Assembly (NCBI GenBank): GCA_964057225.1
Contig: OZ059898.1
Location: 13,231,767 to 13,295,766 of the forward strand
DNA: 64,000 nt
DNA from: Auanema rhodensis
Lineage: Eukaryota > Nematoda > Chromadorea > Rhabditida > Rhabditidae
Direction of reading: 5' to 3'
The notes beneath the pieces are model-generated. The model saw nothing but the letters and a program-made list of their open reading frames with translations. It ran no database searches and was not told where the DNA came from. The translations under genes and the position numbers were made by a program. Positions 1-12,473 of this stretch are shown here, one piece after another (positions within the stretch are counted from its first letter, which is position 1; each line of letters opens with the position of its first letter).

Positions 1-1345
1 ACGGTCGACGGATCGTCGACAAGCCAGCTTCTTACTTTGACAGCACAAAATAGGAAGGAAACACAGTTGCACAGAGACAGAATAGCCAAAGAGAACTTGA
101 CCAATGAAGAGAATGGGTGGGGGGGGGGGTGGAAAAAAGTAAGAGAAAGTAGATAATAGTAGATGGCTATGTGAATATAGAGCGAGAGAAAGAGGTAAAA
201 CGAGAAAGAGATTGAAGAAAGAGGGTCAGGCTGAAAATGAAGAAAGCGGTGGCGAAATTGGTGGTCAGGACAGTTATAGCATGGTCAGCATATACAGCGA
301 AAAAAAAGAAAACAAGGAAAAAGAACGCCGGGAGGCAAACGAGAGAGAAATAGAGAGAAAGGGGTTGACAGTTAAAAGGGGAAAACGAAAATTAACCATA
401 TACTGGTTAGCGAAAACAGAACGGGATAAGTTTGAAGCCAAGTTGAGAAGAGTAAAGAAGAGAATAAGAGAGCAGACCTTTCTCTGCTTCTCACTCTCTC
501 AAGCATAACAACAGTTATATTCTCTTCCTTACTTTCTAACAAGAAATAGAAAGAATTATTCGATCTCCTTTCTTCCTGAAAGAGAGAAAAAAAAGAAAAG
601 AGAGAGTAAGAAGAGAAAGGGATAAGAGAAAGTCTAAATGTAGAATAAGGGTTGGCGGGACAAAAGTTAGTCAAACTTGACCAGACAAAAGTTTTTTTTT
701 AACCATTTTATGAACTAAATAATACAAACTACAGGGAACAATTTGCTTGCAATATTGCAAAATCATCAAAATTGACTGAAAGGCATCATCTCATAACATG
801 GCAGAGAGCAATAGACCAATAAGAAGTCAAAGTGATAGACAGGAATTACTGCCCCGATATGATCGGGAAGAGAGAACTATGAAGGTAGCACATAACACAC
901 ACACACACGCGCTTGCAAACATAGAATATGATGAAATTGCTTTGTAATGCTGGTTATGAGGGAAATAAAAATGTAAAAAAAAAGAAAAAGAAAAAGCAAC
1001 AAAGAAAGAGGAAACAAGAGGTCAAGGCGGATTATTTGCCAAAAAAATTCGATCCCAAGGATCAGTTTGGACATCTTTCTTCATAGTAAAGCGGAAGAAA
1101 AAAGTGCTAAATGGCATGTCAGAAGCAAAGCAAACGAAGTGCTTTACCTATCTCGATTCGGTGCGGGTGTCAGCGCACATGCACACACAGATACAAGAAC
1201 GGTGCCAGTCGTGTCCTCAACATACACAATCATTGGCTGCGACTATACATGACATGGAAAAATGAAATCAAATAGATAGATAACTGGGAAGAGGTGGGAA
1301 TACAAAAGGAAGAGATTGGGTAGAAGGCATGACAGATAATAGGCT

Positions 1346-1351
<6 letters not shown>

Positions 1352-1401
<50 letters not shown>
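1352..1401. repeat. (AG)n microsatellite
   Basis: About 25 uninterrupted AG units. Confidence 0.95.
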
Positions 1402-1403
<2 letters not shown>

Positions 1404-4020
1404 TGAAAGAGTAACTATGAAGATGACTGAAGAGTGATTGTATGAGATAGTAGGTAGATATAACCGTTCTCTATGTTATTCATATAAGAAATGAAAACTG
1501 TTTTTCACGTATTACGTGAACAGATTTTACGTGAACTAATAGATAAACCTACGAGATTGCGACTATTAGCAGAAGCAAGACCATTTTGATACATAGAAGC
1601 TGCATAAAACAACAAGAAGGAATCGGGTGACAAGTTTTGGCACGTCTCCTACTATGAACTAAGAAGCCACGCCTAGTGAGGATTAAAGAATACGTGAAAA
1701 TGTGAAGTGAAATTAGAGAATAGAAAGAAAGAGACAGTTAGAGAGAGAATCAAGAAGTGAGAGGCGACTAGTAAGGATGTGAAGGGATAGATGGGGTGGA
1801 CGTTGACGACAACGACAGTATTTGCGTTCCAGCTCCTTCACAACTGCTCAATCAACACACACACAGACACACAAGTCGAGCCAAGTAACTTCCGTATTGT
1901 GGCTAAGAGCCAAGCCACAAAGGACATGTCGACGGGCAGTAAAACGACAGCATCACGGTCCAAACCTATTCCATTGTAATTACAAAACGGATCAAAACTT
2001 TAGCAAAGAGAAGGCCGACAATGCACGGAGATGATGTAGGTAGGAGTGGTGTTAGAGGAGGAAAGAAGAGTTGATGCAGAGAGGAGGGGGGGGGGGTATG
2101 ACTATATGGAATACGGTTAGCACAGGGCCAAATGAAAAATAGTAGCATAGTAATCTCATAATTCATAAAAATGCATCATGAGGGCAATTGGAATTTCCTA
2201 TGTCTACATCTAAAAACTTTTTTTTTCAGAATTTTTCGGATGTGACCGATGCTGTAGGAATAGAATCATTCTCTTGATCTTTCCAAATACAATTTCATTA
2301 AGGGATATAAGTGATGGCTAAAAGTTCAAAGAACATAATGTATTCGAGATTAGAATCAGAGTAGAAGAGATTTATCATAGTCAAGAGACAGTAAGAATAG
2401 ATAACAACATGACAGATGTAAGAGAGCCAGATAGATGTTCTCTCATGTGTTGAGGATAGACGAGAGTATAAGGCAGAAGAAGAACTTCTGATAGATAATG
2501 AAACGAAGGCTACAGGATGGATCAGTTGAAAGGATAGTTGAGAGGATAAGACCAAGACCAATTGAGCTAATTATTGATTTTAGATTTCTTTAATCATTAA
2601 TTTCATTTGACCTTCTATTCCAATCATATATTACCTCTCTAAGAAGTGCCAGATTGATTTAGTCTTTCATAGCATTTGTCTTGACAAATGAATGTTTTTC
2701 TTTTATCTTTGATCAATCCTCATACTCAAAACTCTCTCACCTCCCATCTTCGTTTCTCCCATACCGCAACCACACTACATCGATGTCGTGTACTTATAGA
2801 TGTTGACCTGGTTCCTTAAGAAAATTCATTTTTTTGTACTTTTTGCCGTACAAATTGCAAGAGATTTCAGTAGATTTTAGATGTTTTAGTAGCTAGAAGA
2901 GGGGTAGAAGAACATTGTCGAGTTCTGCGCCTCGCGATGCAGGACTCCGTATCGAGGTCAATCGGCTGATGTCGTTTCGTGCCAGCCTCGGACTAAACAG
3001 CTACACCTCACTGTTTCAAACAGTATCCCATACTATGGCGACCATAATGATGATGATGAGGAGAACCTCGCTGTAAGCTAAACACGAGGTAGATGTTTTG
3101 AGAGAGAAAGAAAGAGAGGGGGGGGGAGAAAGAGAAAGAGTGAGAGAATAAAAATCAAGTAGTTCAATGGTTTGCTCCAACAATCCGGTAATGCCCACAC
3201 AAGGAAAGTCTACTAACTGTTGAAGAGAAAGAGGTCAAATTGAATGAAGCTTCTACTGCAAATCGGCTTGTTTTCTTTTTTCCTCTTCACAATCATTCCG
3301 TCTTTTGGCCATTTTTCCTTTTTTTTTCTTTCAGTTTTGAGTGAAATAAGTGAGGAGAGTAGAGAGTGTTAGAGAATAAAGAAAAGGATTGATTTTGTTT
3401 AAGGATGAGAAAAGAGGTTTTGTAGTCAACCTGATTATAAACTTTCTGAATTGTCGTCATAGGCTGTCTCACGACCAAAACATCAATCATACAATGGCGA
3501 GGCATTTAAAGCAATCTAGACGAATTCACTTAAAATTTTGGTCTTAATTGAAAAGAAAATTATCCAAAAGGTTATGATTAAGCCAAAGTTCAAAATCAGA
3601 CTTTATAGCGATGTGATGTTCGTAGCTAATCTCCAAAAGGTGCTATACGATGATGATGACAAACAACGAAGTTGTTGGAAACGGAGGATGGGGAATCGAA
3701 GAGACAAGATCATAGATTCAGCGATTATGATATGACATCATTCAGAAATGACCAGGATGAAAGGAGAAGGTATTCAATGACTGTCGATTTCTAGAATATG
3801 GAGCATACTCATTCGAAATACACAACATTGCTCACCAGGCAAAACGAAATTTCTCAACTATAAGTTGATATTTACAAGTGAAATCTAGAGCCGTGTGACG
3901 TCAGATTCTCCGGAGCAGTGCAAAACTGTAGAAGGAATGGAGTTAACAGCAAATCTTCGATGAATAGTACTAATACAATATGAGCGAGTAAGAGAAAAGA
4001 GACCAAAGGGAATATGAAAC

Positions 4021-4066
4021 AGAGAGAGAGAGAGAGAGAAAAAAAGAAAGAGAAAGAGAGAGAGAA
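4021..4066. repeat. Impure (AG)n tract
   Basis: AG dinucleotides interrupted by A-runs and AAG units. Confidence 0.85.
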
Positions 4067-6228
4067 GCCGGACCGTCCACTCTCTATCGTCCATCTATCC
4101 GTTTGCTCTGACAAGTACACACAAAGGTGAAAGGCAGAGAGGCAAACCGTGTATGCTGCTACGGACAACTCCGATCCAGCGACAACGATGATGATGACGA
4201 CTCATTGTGTGCCGTCTGGCCTATCTGTTTAGGTTTCATCACCATCACCTCCGGCACTGCTCTCCATATTTGCCGTTCACGATAGATGGACAATACGACA
4301 ACTACGTAGAGAGAGATCAGAGAAAAATCACTGTCTGTCTTTCTCTTCACCTTACTGTATATTTCATCTAAAGTTTGAACATACTCTATATTCATGTGCC
4401 AAACCAATAACACGTAACTGCCCGAGGGGGGGGGGAGGGGGAAGATGTAGATAATGGTCAGAGAAGAGGTCAACAACTCGTGGTTTGACAACAGTTTGCA
4501 CAACTGACGAATGATGCAATTGAGCTCTGGGGGGGGAAACGACGTGAAGAGAAGGACCGATCTATACCATATTCAATACGGCTTTTGGAAAAAATAAGAG
4601 AAATCAGATTTTTAACATCGTCAACGGCACAAATCAGAATTATTATTATAATCAAGTGTGGGGGGGGGGGGAGAATTCATAGTATAAACAGAAATAAGAG
4701 GATCGATCTTTTGAGTTTATTTCACAATTTGAAAACATCTTACAACTAAAATCTTTTTCTTTTTTAAATTTCTCATATAACTTCTGCAACTTATACCTGT
4801 AAGGTGCTATGCTTAACATTAAGCTTTGAAGACTTCCCGGAAGTCAATTCGCACCGCTATCTGAAGGGCGACAGAACTCCGCTCCGAAGGTGTTTCCCTC
4901 AGTGTATCCGATTGCCGAGCAACTGTACGGAACACAAACAGTCACGAAATAGCTGGACATAGGATGAGAGAAGTAGAAGTAAACCAGAGCAGCAATATAA
5001 GAGAGTGCGAGAGAACAGTGAAACTAATAAATGAAAGATGGACAGCCAGTATTCAACATTGTCGTACTTTTCGTTTTAAGTTCCCATTTTCAAGTGATCA
5101 TTAGAGTTTTTTTTAGTAACAAGACACTCTTCTATTACTGTTGTTACGATAAACCAAAAGATTATTTAACTCTTATGCTGACTCTTGATGCTAAAAGTAA
5201 AAAGAGACTGTAAGAGATTCATGTAGAAAGAGACGAAGAAGAAAGGGATGCGACGAGAGAGAAAGATGATCCAAGCAGAGATATTGGGAAACCATATCAC
5301 AAATGGTTGTCAATTGGTATATGTATATGGTATAAAGGTTGTAGATTTGTTATGTGATTCTGAACTCTAAATCTCACAATTTCAATGCCAAATATGTCGT
5401 CTTAAGACTTTTATTACCCTTCCTCCCCACCTTTACCTCTCCTCTCCTCCTATTGTAGCATATTCATTGTTTCAATGTTTATCATTATATGGGATATATA
5501 GATGATACTATTCAAATTCAAGATCAATGTTCATCAATGATTTTACACATCAGGGCAAGCACTCTTATACACGTATACACAAAGAATTTCATACCTTCAT
5601 TGATAATGCTACTACAGCTAAAGTCTATGATAATAAAGAAGCTGACCCGAAATATTGGCATTAGGGATTGATTGACAAGGACCATATGTAAGCTTGAGCA
5701 AACTTGGTAATGAGCGCAACTGTATTCCAAGTCAAAAGTAGTTACTCAGGCAAAATATTAACAAAACTAAACATACAAAGCAAAAAAAAAATTTTTTTTA
5801 TCCATTTGTTTGAATGTTCCGATATTTAACAGTAGGGTTATATAAACAAAAACAAACATTTTACTAGTCAGAAATACAAAATGGAAAGACGAAAAGTAAA
5901 AAAAAAGCTGTCCTGGCGATCTACCCGTAAGGGATCAAACTTCAAATTAGTTTCGACAAACAATATAACAACAAGAAAATCTAAATCAGCTCACTTTCTC
6001 TGTGTGACGATTCGTTTCTCTCCTATTTCTCGGGATAACATCTATTGTTATGAACGAGACATATTACCATCAGCATACTTTTTCCTATTCTTATATGTCA
6101 AAATGCTTGGTTTAATGACAGAAAAAGTGAATTTGTGAGGTTTATTGGATCAAAAAAATAAAAACTTACTATGATCTTGATATATTCAGGACAATCTAAT
6201 TTGAAGAAAAAAAAGGAAAGACAGTTTG

Positions 6229-6232
<4 letters not shown>

Positions 6233-6260
<28 letters not shown>
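6233..6260. repeat. (ATC)n microsatellite
   Basis: Nine or so tandem ATC triplets, not inside any coding frame I can support. Confidence 0.9.
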
Positions 6261-7983
6261 GCCATAGCTGTCGTGGTTGTTCGTGGTTGTGCTACTGTTC
6301 ATAGCCCATAGAATCCAATAGTTCAAGAAAAATAAAGAAAAGAGAGAAATATGGAGAGTGAAAGCTTTGTTATGTTTGGGACCTTTTGATCTCTGTCTTT
6401 TCCACTTTTTTTGCCTGTTTTTTATGAAGTTTGTTGTTGTTTAGTTGCTGTCATCGTAACGAAACTACGCAAACTTTCATTACGATATTCAGCTCAGAGA
6501 CGATACTATGCGAAAACTTGGACAAATTGAATTTTAATTTGATAAATCTTGTTTATTTTTCTTTTTTATAATTAACTAATTATAATTAGGTAATTCGCAT
6601 ATTCGACGTCTTACGTCATTAGTCGTAAAGTTTTACGTGAGAAGTAGTGTTAACGCAGATTGCGTGAGAAGCGGTTGTTCTTATAACTGGATGTATATAG
6701 TTTGGCTTATTTGATTTGTTTTTTCTTTTTTGAAAAAAAGAAAAAGAAGTTTGAAAGAGTCTCAAACGATCAAATAGCTTCATTTCCTTTCACAGTTCAG
6801 AAATGTAACAAGAGAATCAAAAACTGTTGGGCATCAACGTGGCCCCGACTGTGTTGTCATCAATGTCCGAAAAGTGTCTGAATCTCTCTGTTTATACTGT
6901 CATTTAGCTTTGTATTTTACTTTATGTTAAGAATGGCAAATAGAGCACGGAAAAAAGCGAATAAAGAGCACGAAGTTCAAATAAGGCAGTTGAGACGACC
7001 TTTGGCTATCCAGCTGTCGTTCTTGTCGTGACCCGTGGAATAGCCGGAGGGAGGAGGGAGAAATGGTGTATGGAAGACAGTCTTGTGCACCTGATTCAGA
7101 CGTGTGTTTTTTCGCTTTAGTGGAGTGAGATGAATGAATCACGTGAAAAAAAAGTTTGAGATTTCAAAAAATCAATTAGAAACTGGAGTGTTTGTTTCTC
7201 TCACTTGTTTAATTCCCCCCCTTATGCCAGGATTATTAGATATTTCTTTTCAGATTTAAAGTATATAAGCTATTTCTTTTTTTTTTCTCAAATTATCATT
7301 TGAGTTTGTGATTGACATGAGATGAAAATCGAATGAGCTTCTTTAACGTCATCATGTTTGTTTTGCGCAATGCCAGTACCCTTCGGCAACAAGACGTGAA
7401 GCAAAATAAAAGGCGAAGTGAAAAGAATAGAAATAGTAAAAGATATATAAAGTTAAAAGGAGATAGAGAGAGAAAGAAAGAAAGAGAGAGAGAGAGGGAG
7501 GAAGAGAATCATAACCTGTGCAAATGCATTAAGACCTCACCTTGCACGCCTCACACAACAGGCCAAATAATGCGAATTGTCCACTGTGTCTTTCACCTTT
7601 TCATACCTTTTATAGTTTACAGAAGGGTATATGTATAGTAATCTGTTTTATAGTTTAGATGAAGGTGGTATAATCAAAAATTTTGAATAATTCATTGTTA
7701 CATTATCTTCTTTTGCTTGGACATAACTTGTTCATAAATCAGTCAATTCAACGAATTGAGCAAGAAAGATCATACTAGATAATGATTAGAAAAAGTTTTT
7801 AATATTTGAAAAGTCATAAATACAACCGTATCTTTGAAAAAAAATATAATTTAAAAATAAAAAAGGGTTCATGCTAATTTTCACGTGAACGTTCACGTGA
7901 ACATATCTTTGAAATACATATATGAATACATGGATGTATTAAATGAGAGAATAATAAGTATTCTCTCTTATTTCTTACTATAA

Positions 7984-7990
<7 letters not shown>

Positions 7991-8071
<81 letters not shown>
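7991..8071. repeat. (CT)n microsatellite
   Basis: About 80 nt of nearly pure CT, with one TT interruption near 8058. Confidence 0.95.
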
Positions 8072-8317
8072 CTGCTTCAGAATCTATTTTACAAGCATCA
8101 TTATCTAAACTGTAAAATTACTGCAAGAGATGATGAAGCAGATAAGATATACATAGCATTAAATCAAAGGCAAAACAATTGAAATGGCAACGATTGACGA
8201 CAATTCATTACCAGGCCGTGTCCTTTCTTCCTTTGCTGTGTACCGTAAATTCTATTCATAATCAGTATTCGATCGTGCCTGAGCCAAATGAATGAATATA
8301 TGTACCTTACTCTCTAC

Positions 8318-8326
8318 CTCTCTCTT

Positions 8327-8361
<35 letters not shown>
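8318..8361. repeat. (CT)n microsatellite
   Basis: CT repeat with TT interruptions, ending in a T-run. Confidence 0.9.
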
Positions 8362-8368
<7 letters not shown>

Positions 8369-9737
8369 CCCTGTGTAACTGGCCAACTGTATCTCTTTAC
8401 CAATCATTGTCGACACACCTCCATCTCTCCCAATTCCTTCTTGGTCTTTCTTGCTTATTCCTTGTATTTCCCTTTCTACAGTTTGCCATACTCTTCAACA
8501 TCATGTCGAAGTTTGAGGTTTCAACTGCAAAAAGAAGAAGCAAAGAGAGAGCTGAGGACGTGAACGTCAATGAGTAGCAGAAAAAGCGAAAGAAGATATG
8601 TTTGAACTTCGAGTGGCGATGAACAGAATGCCGACCGATTACCATAAATGGACTGTTTGCAGCTGAGCCTACTGGCCAACGGATTGTTTATTTGCTGAAC
8701 CTCACCGGTGAGGAGAAGACGAGGAGCTTCCATTCTATGGAGAGAACTGTCGATTGTTATGATAATAAGAGAATAAAGAGAGAGAGACAAAGAGGGAAAC
8801 AGCAAGAGAGTGAGAAACAGAAAGATAAAAGAAGAGAGAGAGAAAGAAAAGAGAGAAAAAAGAAAGAGAATGGATACCAATTTGAGTAAGAGTAGAAAAG
8901 AAAAAATAAAGAAAATAGTAATAATAGTAAAGAGAGAAGAGAATTATTGAATAATGGAATGAATGAGAGAAACACTATAACTATGTATAAAGATAAGAGA
9001 AAAAAGAAATATTCAAAATAAGAGATATAACTGAATATAAGGAGAATTATAAGAAACAAAGTCTTCTACTGAATATGGCTGATCAGACAGTTGAAGCATT
9101 GAAAGGCAATTGTAAATATTACATTGACCAATATGATGCCATATAAGAAATATATTTTAATAAGGGAATCTATATAGTTTTACATTCGAAAAATATTTTA
9201 TTCAAAGTAATATTACTGAGAAACTCGATAAGCATTTCACGTGAACTTCACGTAGTTGATATTAGAATATCATTTTGAGTTTATGAAGACGTTTAACCGG
9301 TTGTATATATGTTACATATATTTCAAATCATTATTATAATTATATATATATATATAGTTTAATCATAGAAAGTTATAAAATCTTTATTCATACATTTTCG
9401 TCAGAACCTGAGAACATGGGCTTCAAATCTTCGCAGTTCAATTCAGCAAAAATACTTCCGACAATAGTAAAAGCCTGAAGCATATTCAGCAAAATGACGT
9501 AAAGGACAGATAAACCTGGATATTTTTTGTTATTGTTGCATAGTCTAGACTGTTTCATAGCTGTAGGTGCATGATTACATGCTGATTTTGTAGAAAAATG
9601 TGATGTTAAATGAACCGAAATACAATTCAAAACATATCTTGTTTTTATATTTTTATTTGATACATGCTATATTCTAATAGAGTTTTTGTATAGTTAAGGA
9701 ACAGCGTGAGATTCATCACCCTTGGTGTTAAATCAGC

Positions 9738-9746
9738 TATATAAGG
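9738..9746 (+). promoter_or_regulatory. TATA box of the small Cys-rich gene
   Basis: TATATAAGG lies about 100 nt before the start codon at 9840 and is followed by a pyrimidine-rich, ATC-repeating leader. This is the expected spacing for a short 5' UTR on a highly expressed small secreted-protein gene. The role is inferred from position and sequence only. Confidence 0.6.
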
Positions 9747-9839
9747 ACTTCTATCATCTGAACAGATCATCATCAGCTGCCTCATCAGCAGCTTCATCTG
9801 CTATCTTCTCTTTTCAACCTGTAACTCAAACTTTTCAGA

Positions 9840-10195
9840 ATGAAACTCCTCATCGTTCTTGCTGTCTGCATAGCTGCTGCCTATGCTTCCTGTGTTAACT
9901 ACTGTCAGGGAACTTTTGCTGGATCCAATTGTGAAGCTTCCATCCCCATCGTGTAGGTGCTTCTTCTTCCAATCTCCAACTTTGCTTTGATCTTTTCAGA
10001 TGGAGAGATACAGAGTGTGCTCAGAGATGTCTTCAAAGATGTAACGATATGCAAATGTACAACTGTAACAGCAATTTCTACAAGTAAGGCTCTAAGCTCT
10101 AACTTGAAGTTTTAACTTGATCTCGTTTTAGGTGCTGTTTGACTGCCCACGAATTCAACGTCACTTTCGGATGCTGGAGGGCTGCTGGATGGTAA
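9840..10195 (+). CDS. Small secreted cysteine-rich protein (86 aa)
   Basis: Three exons, 9840-9952, 10000-10083 and 10132-10195, are joined by 47- and 48-nt introns with GTAGGT...TTTTCAG and GTAAGG...TTTTAG signals. They total 261 nt, or 86 codons plus a stop. The protein opens with a classic signal peptide (MKLLIVLAVCIAAAYA), with likely cleavage after residue 16. The mature part is about 70 residues with ten cysteines, including an adjacent CC pair, which suggests a compact disulfide-bonded secreted protein. I do not recognise the family. The cysteine count and size fit antimicrobial-type or protease-inhibitor-type folds, but no motif decides between them. A TATA box lies upstream and an AATAAA signal downstream. 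Confidence 0.85.
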
Positions 10196-10236
10196 ATAAG
10201 AAAAAAGAAACAATGATAATTGTGTTGTAACAACTG

Positions 10237-10242
10237 AATAAA
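10237..10242 (+). terminator. Poly(A) signal AATAAA
   Basis: AATAAA lies 42 nt past the stop codon of the small Cys-rich gene, giving a short 3' UTR. Confidence 0.75.
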
Positions 10243-10435
10243 AATTTCAAATCAGTTAATTTACCTATAATTAGAATAATTAAGAAAATAGTTTGTATAG
10301 TTAACAGTATACAACCGCTTTCACGTCTTTTCAAAATTAAAATGATATTCTAAACATTTACGTACGTGAAGTTCAAGTAACTGTTAATCAAAACAAAATT
10401 CGAACAAAGGTGTTTATTTTCAAATAATCTAGGAA

Positions 10436-11494
10436 TTATTGCTTAATTTCAGAAATTTCCATAGGTTTTCCAGCTTCTTCAGCAACATTAACAGCATTAT
10501 TCTCATTATTTTCAACAACCTAGAAAATCAAAAAATTAGTTAATCAAATATTATTAAGATAGTTATATTACAAATTCTTCAAGATGAATACTGTCAGCTG
10601 ATGGATGTGGGAATGGTACAGAATGCCACCAACCAGCAGGCAATTTAACACCAGAAGTAAATCTAAAATAATTATTTCAAATACAATGAATCTTCTATCC
10701 ACTTCTATTACGGTAAAACAAAAATTCTATTGCTATCTGGCTGACTATTGGCATTTGGAGCAGCAACAATCATGTAAACAGCTCCACCAGCTTTTGAGAA
10801 AATGGCAAAAGATCCTTCAGGTCGTGAAAGCAAAAGCTGAAAATAGTTTTAACGTATAGCAATATGCTGATATAAAATAAAAAAATAAACAAATAAGCAA
10901 AACATACATTAACACTAACAGATCCATTAGCTGAATTGAAGACAACTCCCGGCTTGCCATTCTGACCCTTCAATGAGCCGGTTAAGCCTTAAGTGAGATT
11001 CATATCACAATCTATTGAAACATTTAATAATCCTTACCATTAAATTCAATTTCTTTTCCATTCTCAGTCTTAACCCAAGTCATTGTAAATTCCTGACTAA
11101 TAGTTTTTCCAGCTTTAGATGAATCAGCCTAAATCAAATTTAAATTTAAAATTAAATTAAATTAATTAAAATTACCAAAGTTATTTCATGTTGTGATAAT
11201 GTAACAACTTCATTTGCATCAATATTTATAGATTTTGAATCAAATAACACAACATCTCCACTATTATCTTCAGTTATCTTTAAAAAAATTTAAATAAAAA
11301 ACGTTTTAAAAAGAAAGATTCAAACATACTTTTACATTTGAAACTTCTTTATAAGAAGCATATGATGGAATAACATTTTGAATAATCAATTTACTATTAT
11401 CCAAACTCATTGTATTCAATGAATTAATTTGAAATATGATCAAAGCTAAAAGAAATATCATAATATAACTGAAAATATGGAAGTTTTCAGTCAT
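10436..11494 (-). CDS. Unrecognised secreted protein (245 aa)
   Basis: Seven exons (11330-11494, 11176-11277, 11038-11128, 10908-10987, 10712-10836, 10572-10662, 10436-10519) sum to 738 nt. The N-terminus (MTENFHIFSY, then a run of I/L/F to about residue 24) is a signal peptide or signal anchor. The rest is a soluble, beta-rich-looking chain almost free of cysteine, with Gly/Ser/Asn-rich stretches, a WW pair near residue 200 (PAGWWHSVPFPHP) and an acidic, Asn-rich C-terminal tail. It has no second membrane segment and no GPI-type hydrophobic end. I do not recognise the family. It lies tail to tail with the small Cys-rich gene, about 190 nt away, with AT-rich sequence between. Confidence 0.8.
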
Positions 11495-12473
11495 TTTAAG
11501 GAATAAAATAGTTAAAATTGAATGATTACGTTAGATCTACTACCACATACATACAACGATTTACGAACGTTTATATGAAAAATTGACCTTCATAGTTACA
11601 AATCGATGAATGATCCAACTTTTACATCGATATTCTCTTACTTTCTCTTTCTCTCTCCTTGTGCGATTGTCTTTTTTATAAAATTTTATGTAGTTCAATG
11701 TTTGTAGTTTGAAATAAAACTTTTATGAGTTAAATATATTTATTTATTTATAAATTATTATTTTTAATAAATAAATTATTAAATTATAATCTGAAATTGA
11801 CATAATATACGTCACAACAACTGTGAATATGTTGTTAGCTTATGCACTATTGGCATATCATATGGAGTTGGTATGGACGTTGGTTGCACGGTTTCAGAAT
11901 CACGTCATAGCTGCAAATAATTTTCATGGAAATAATTGGATGTGGTAGAAAAATAAATGAATGTGATGATAATGAATGTTTTTGTATAAAATCAAAAATC
12001 ATTTAGGATGTGCATGCAAGTTTACTTGATAAGTTGTATTTGAATTATTATTATTTGAACTTAAATAATGTAATTTTAACTATATAAATATTGATTGATA
12101 AACATCATTCAGAATTACTTATCATAGAAAAAGAAATATGTTTAAAAAAACCATAAAAAACTTCAATAAAGCAACGGTTGCATAATAGAAGCATATGGGT
12201 GACCCGATGAGGGGGTGTTAACGTATTCAGAAATTGCCTTCATGAGCGAAATGAAGTCTTAAATAGGTATTCAAACAAAATGTTGATAAAAGGCCTTTCG
12301 ATAAGAATATAAAGGTGTGGAGCAGATTTGATTGGTGTGCATCAGTTTTTTTCTCATTCACTCTCTCACTTCTTCATTATAGTCTTCAATCTTCTTCTAA
12401 ATCTCTAATCATCTAATCAGCTTTAACATTAAACTTTAAGTCATCAGTATACAAGATTGGGCATATTATCTAG
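11495..12473. other. Intergenic region between divergent genes
   Basis: About 980 nt separate the start of the minus-strand secreted-protein gene from the bestrophin start. It is AT-rich. A TATAAAGG-like element near 12308 and a pyrimidine-rich stretch around 12350-12400 could belong to the bestrophin promoter. I see no coding exon. Confidence 0.6.

Larger units (their letters stand above)
1..9737. other. Gene-poor, low-complexity region
   Basis: I see no supportable gene here. Open frames are short, rich in Lys/Glu/Arg or Ser/Leu because they cross GA or CT repeats, and are not joined by the splice-signal and frame pattern seen in the real genes further on. The plus strand is purine-rich over about 1-5 kb and 8.7-9.1 kb and pyrimidine-rich near 8.0-8.5 kb. 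Poly-G runs of 8-12 nt recur between 119 and 4671. It could be intergenic, or a long promoter or intron of a gene outside the window. Confidence 0.6.

Noticed and set aside
212-508. 98-codon open frame in purine-rich DNA
   Set aside because: Lys/Glu/Arg-biased because of GA-rich sequence. It has no domain or splice context and overlaps a frame on the other strand.
8397-9059. Several overlapping open frames on both strands
   Set aside because: Driven by GA/CT repeats. Ser/Phe/Leu-rich or Lys/Glu-rich and without motifs.
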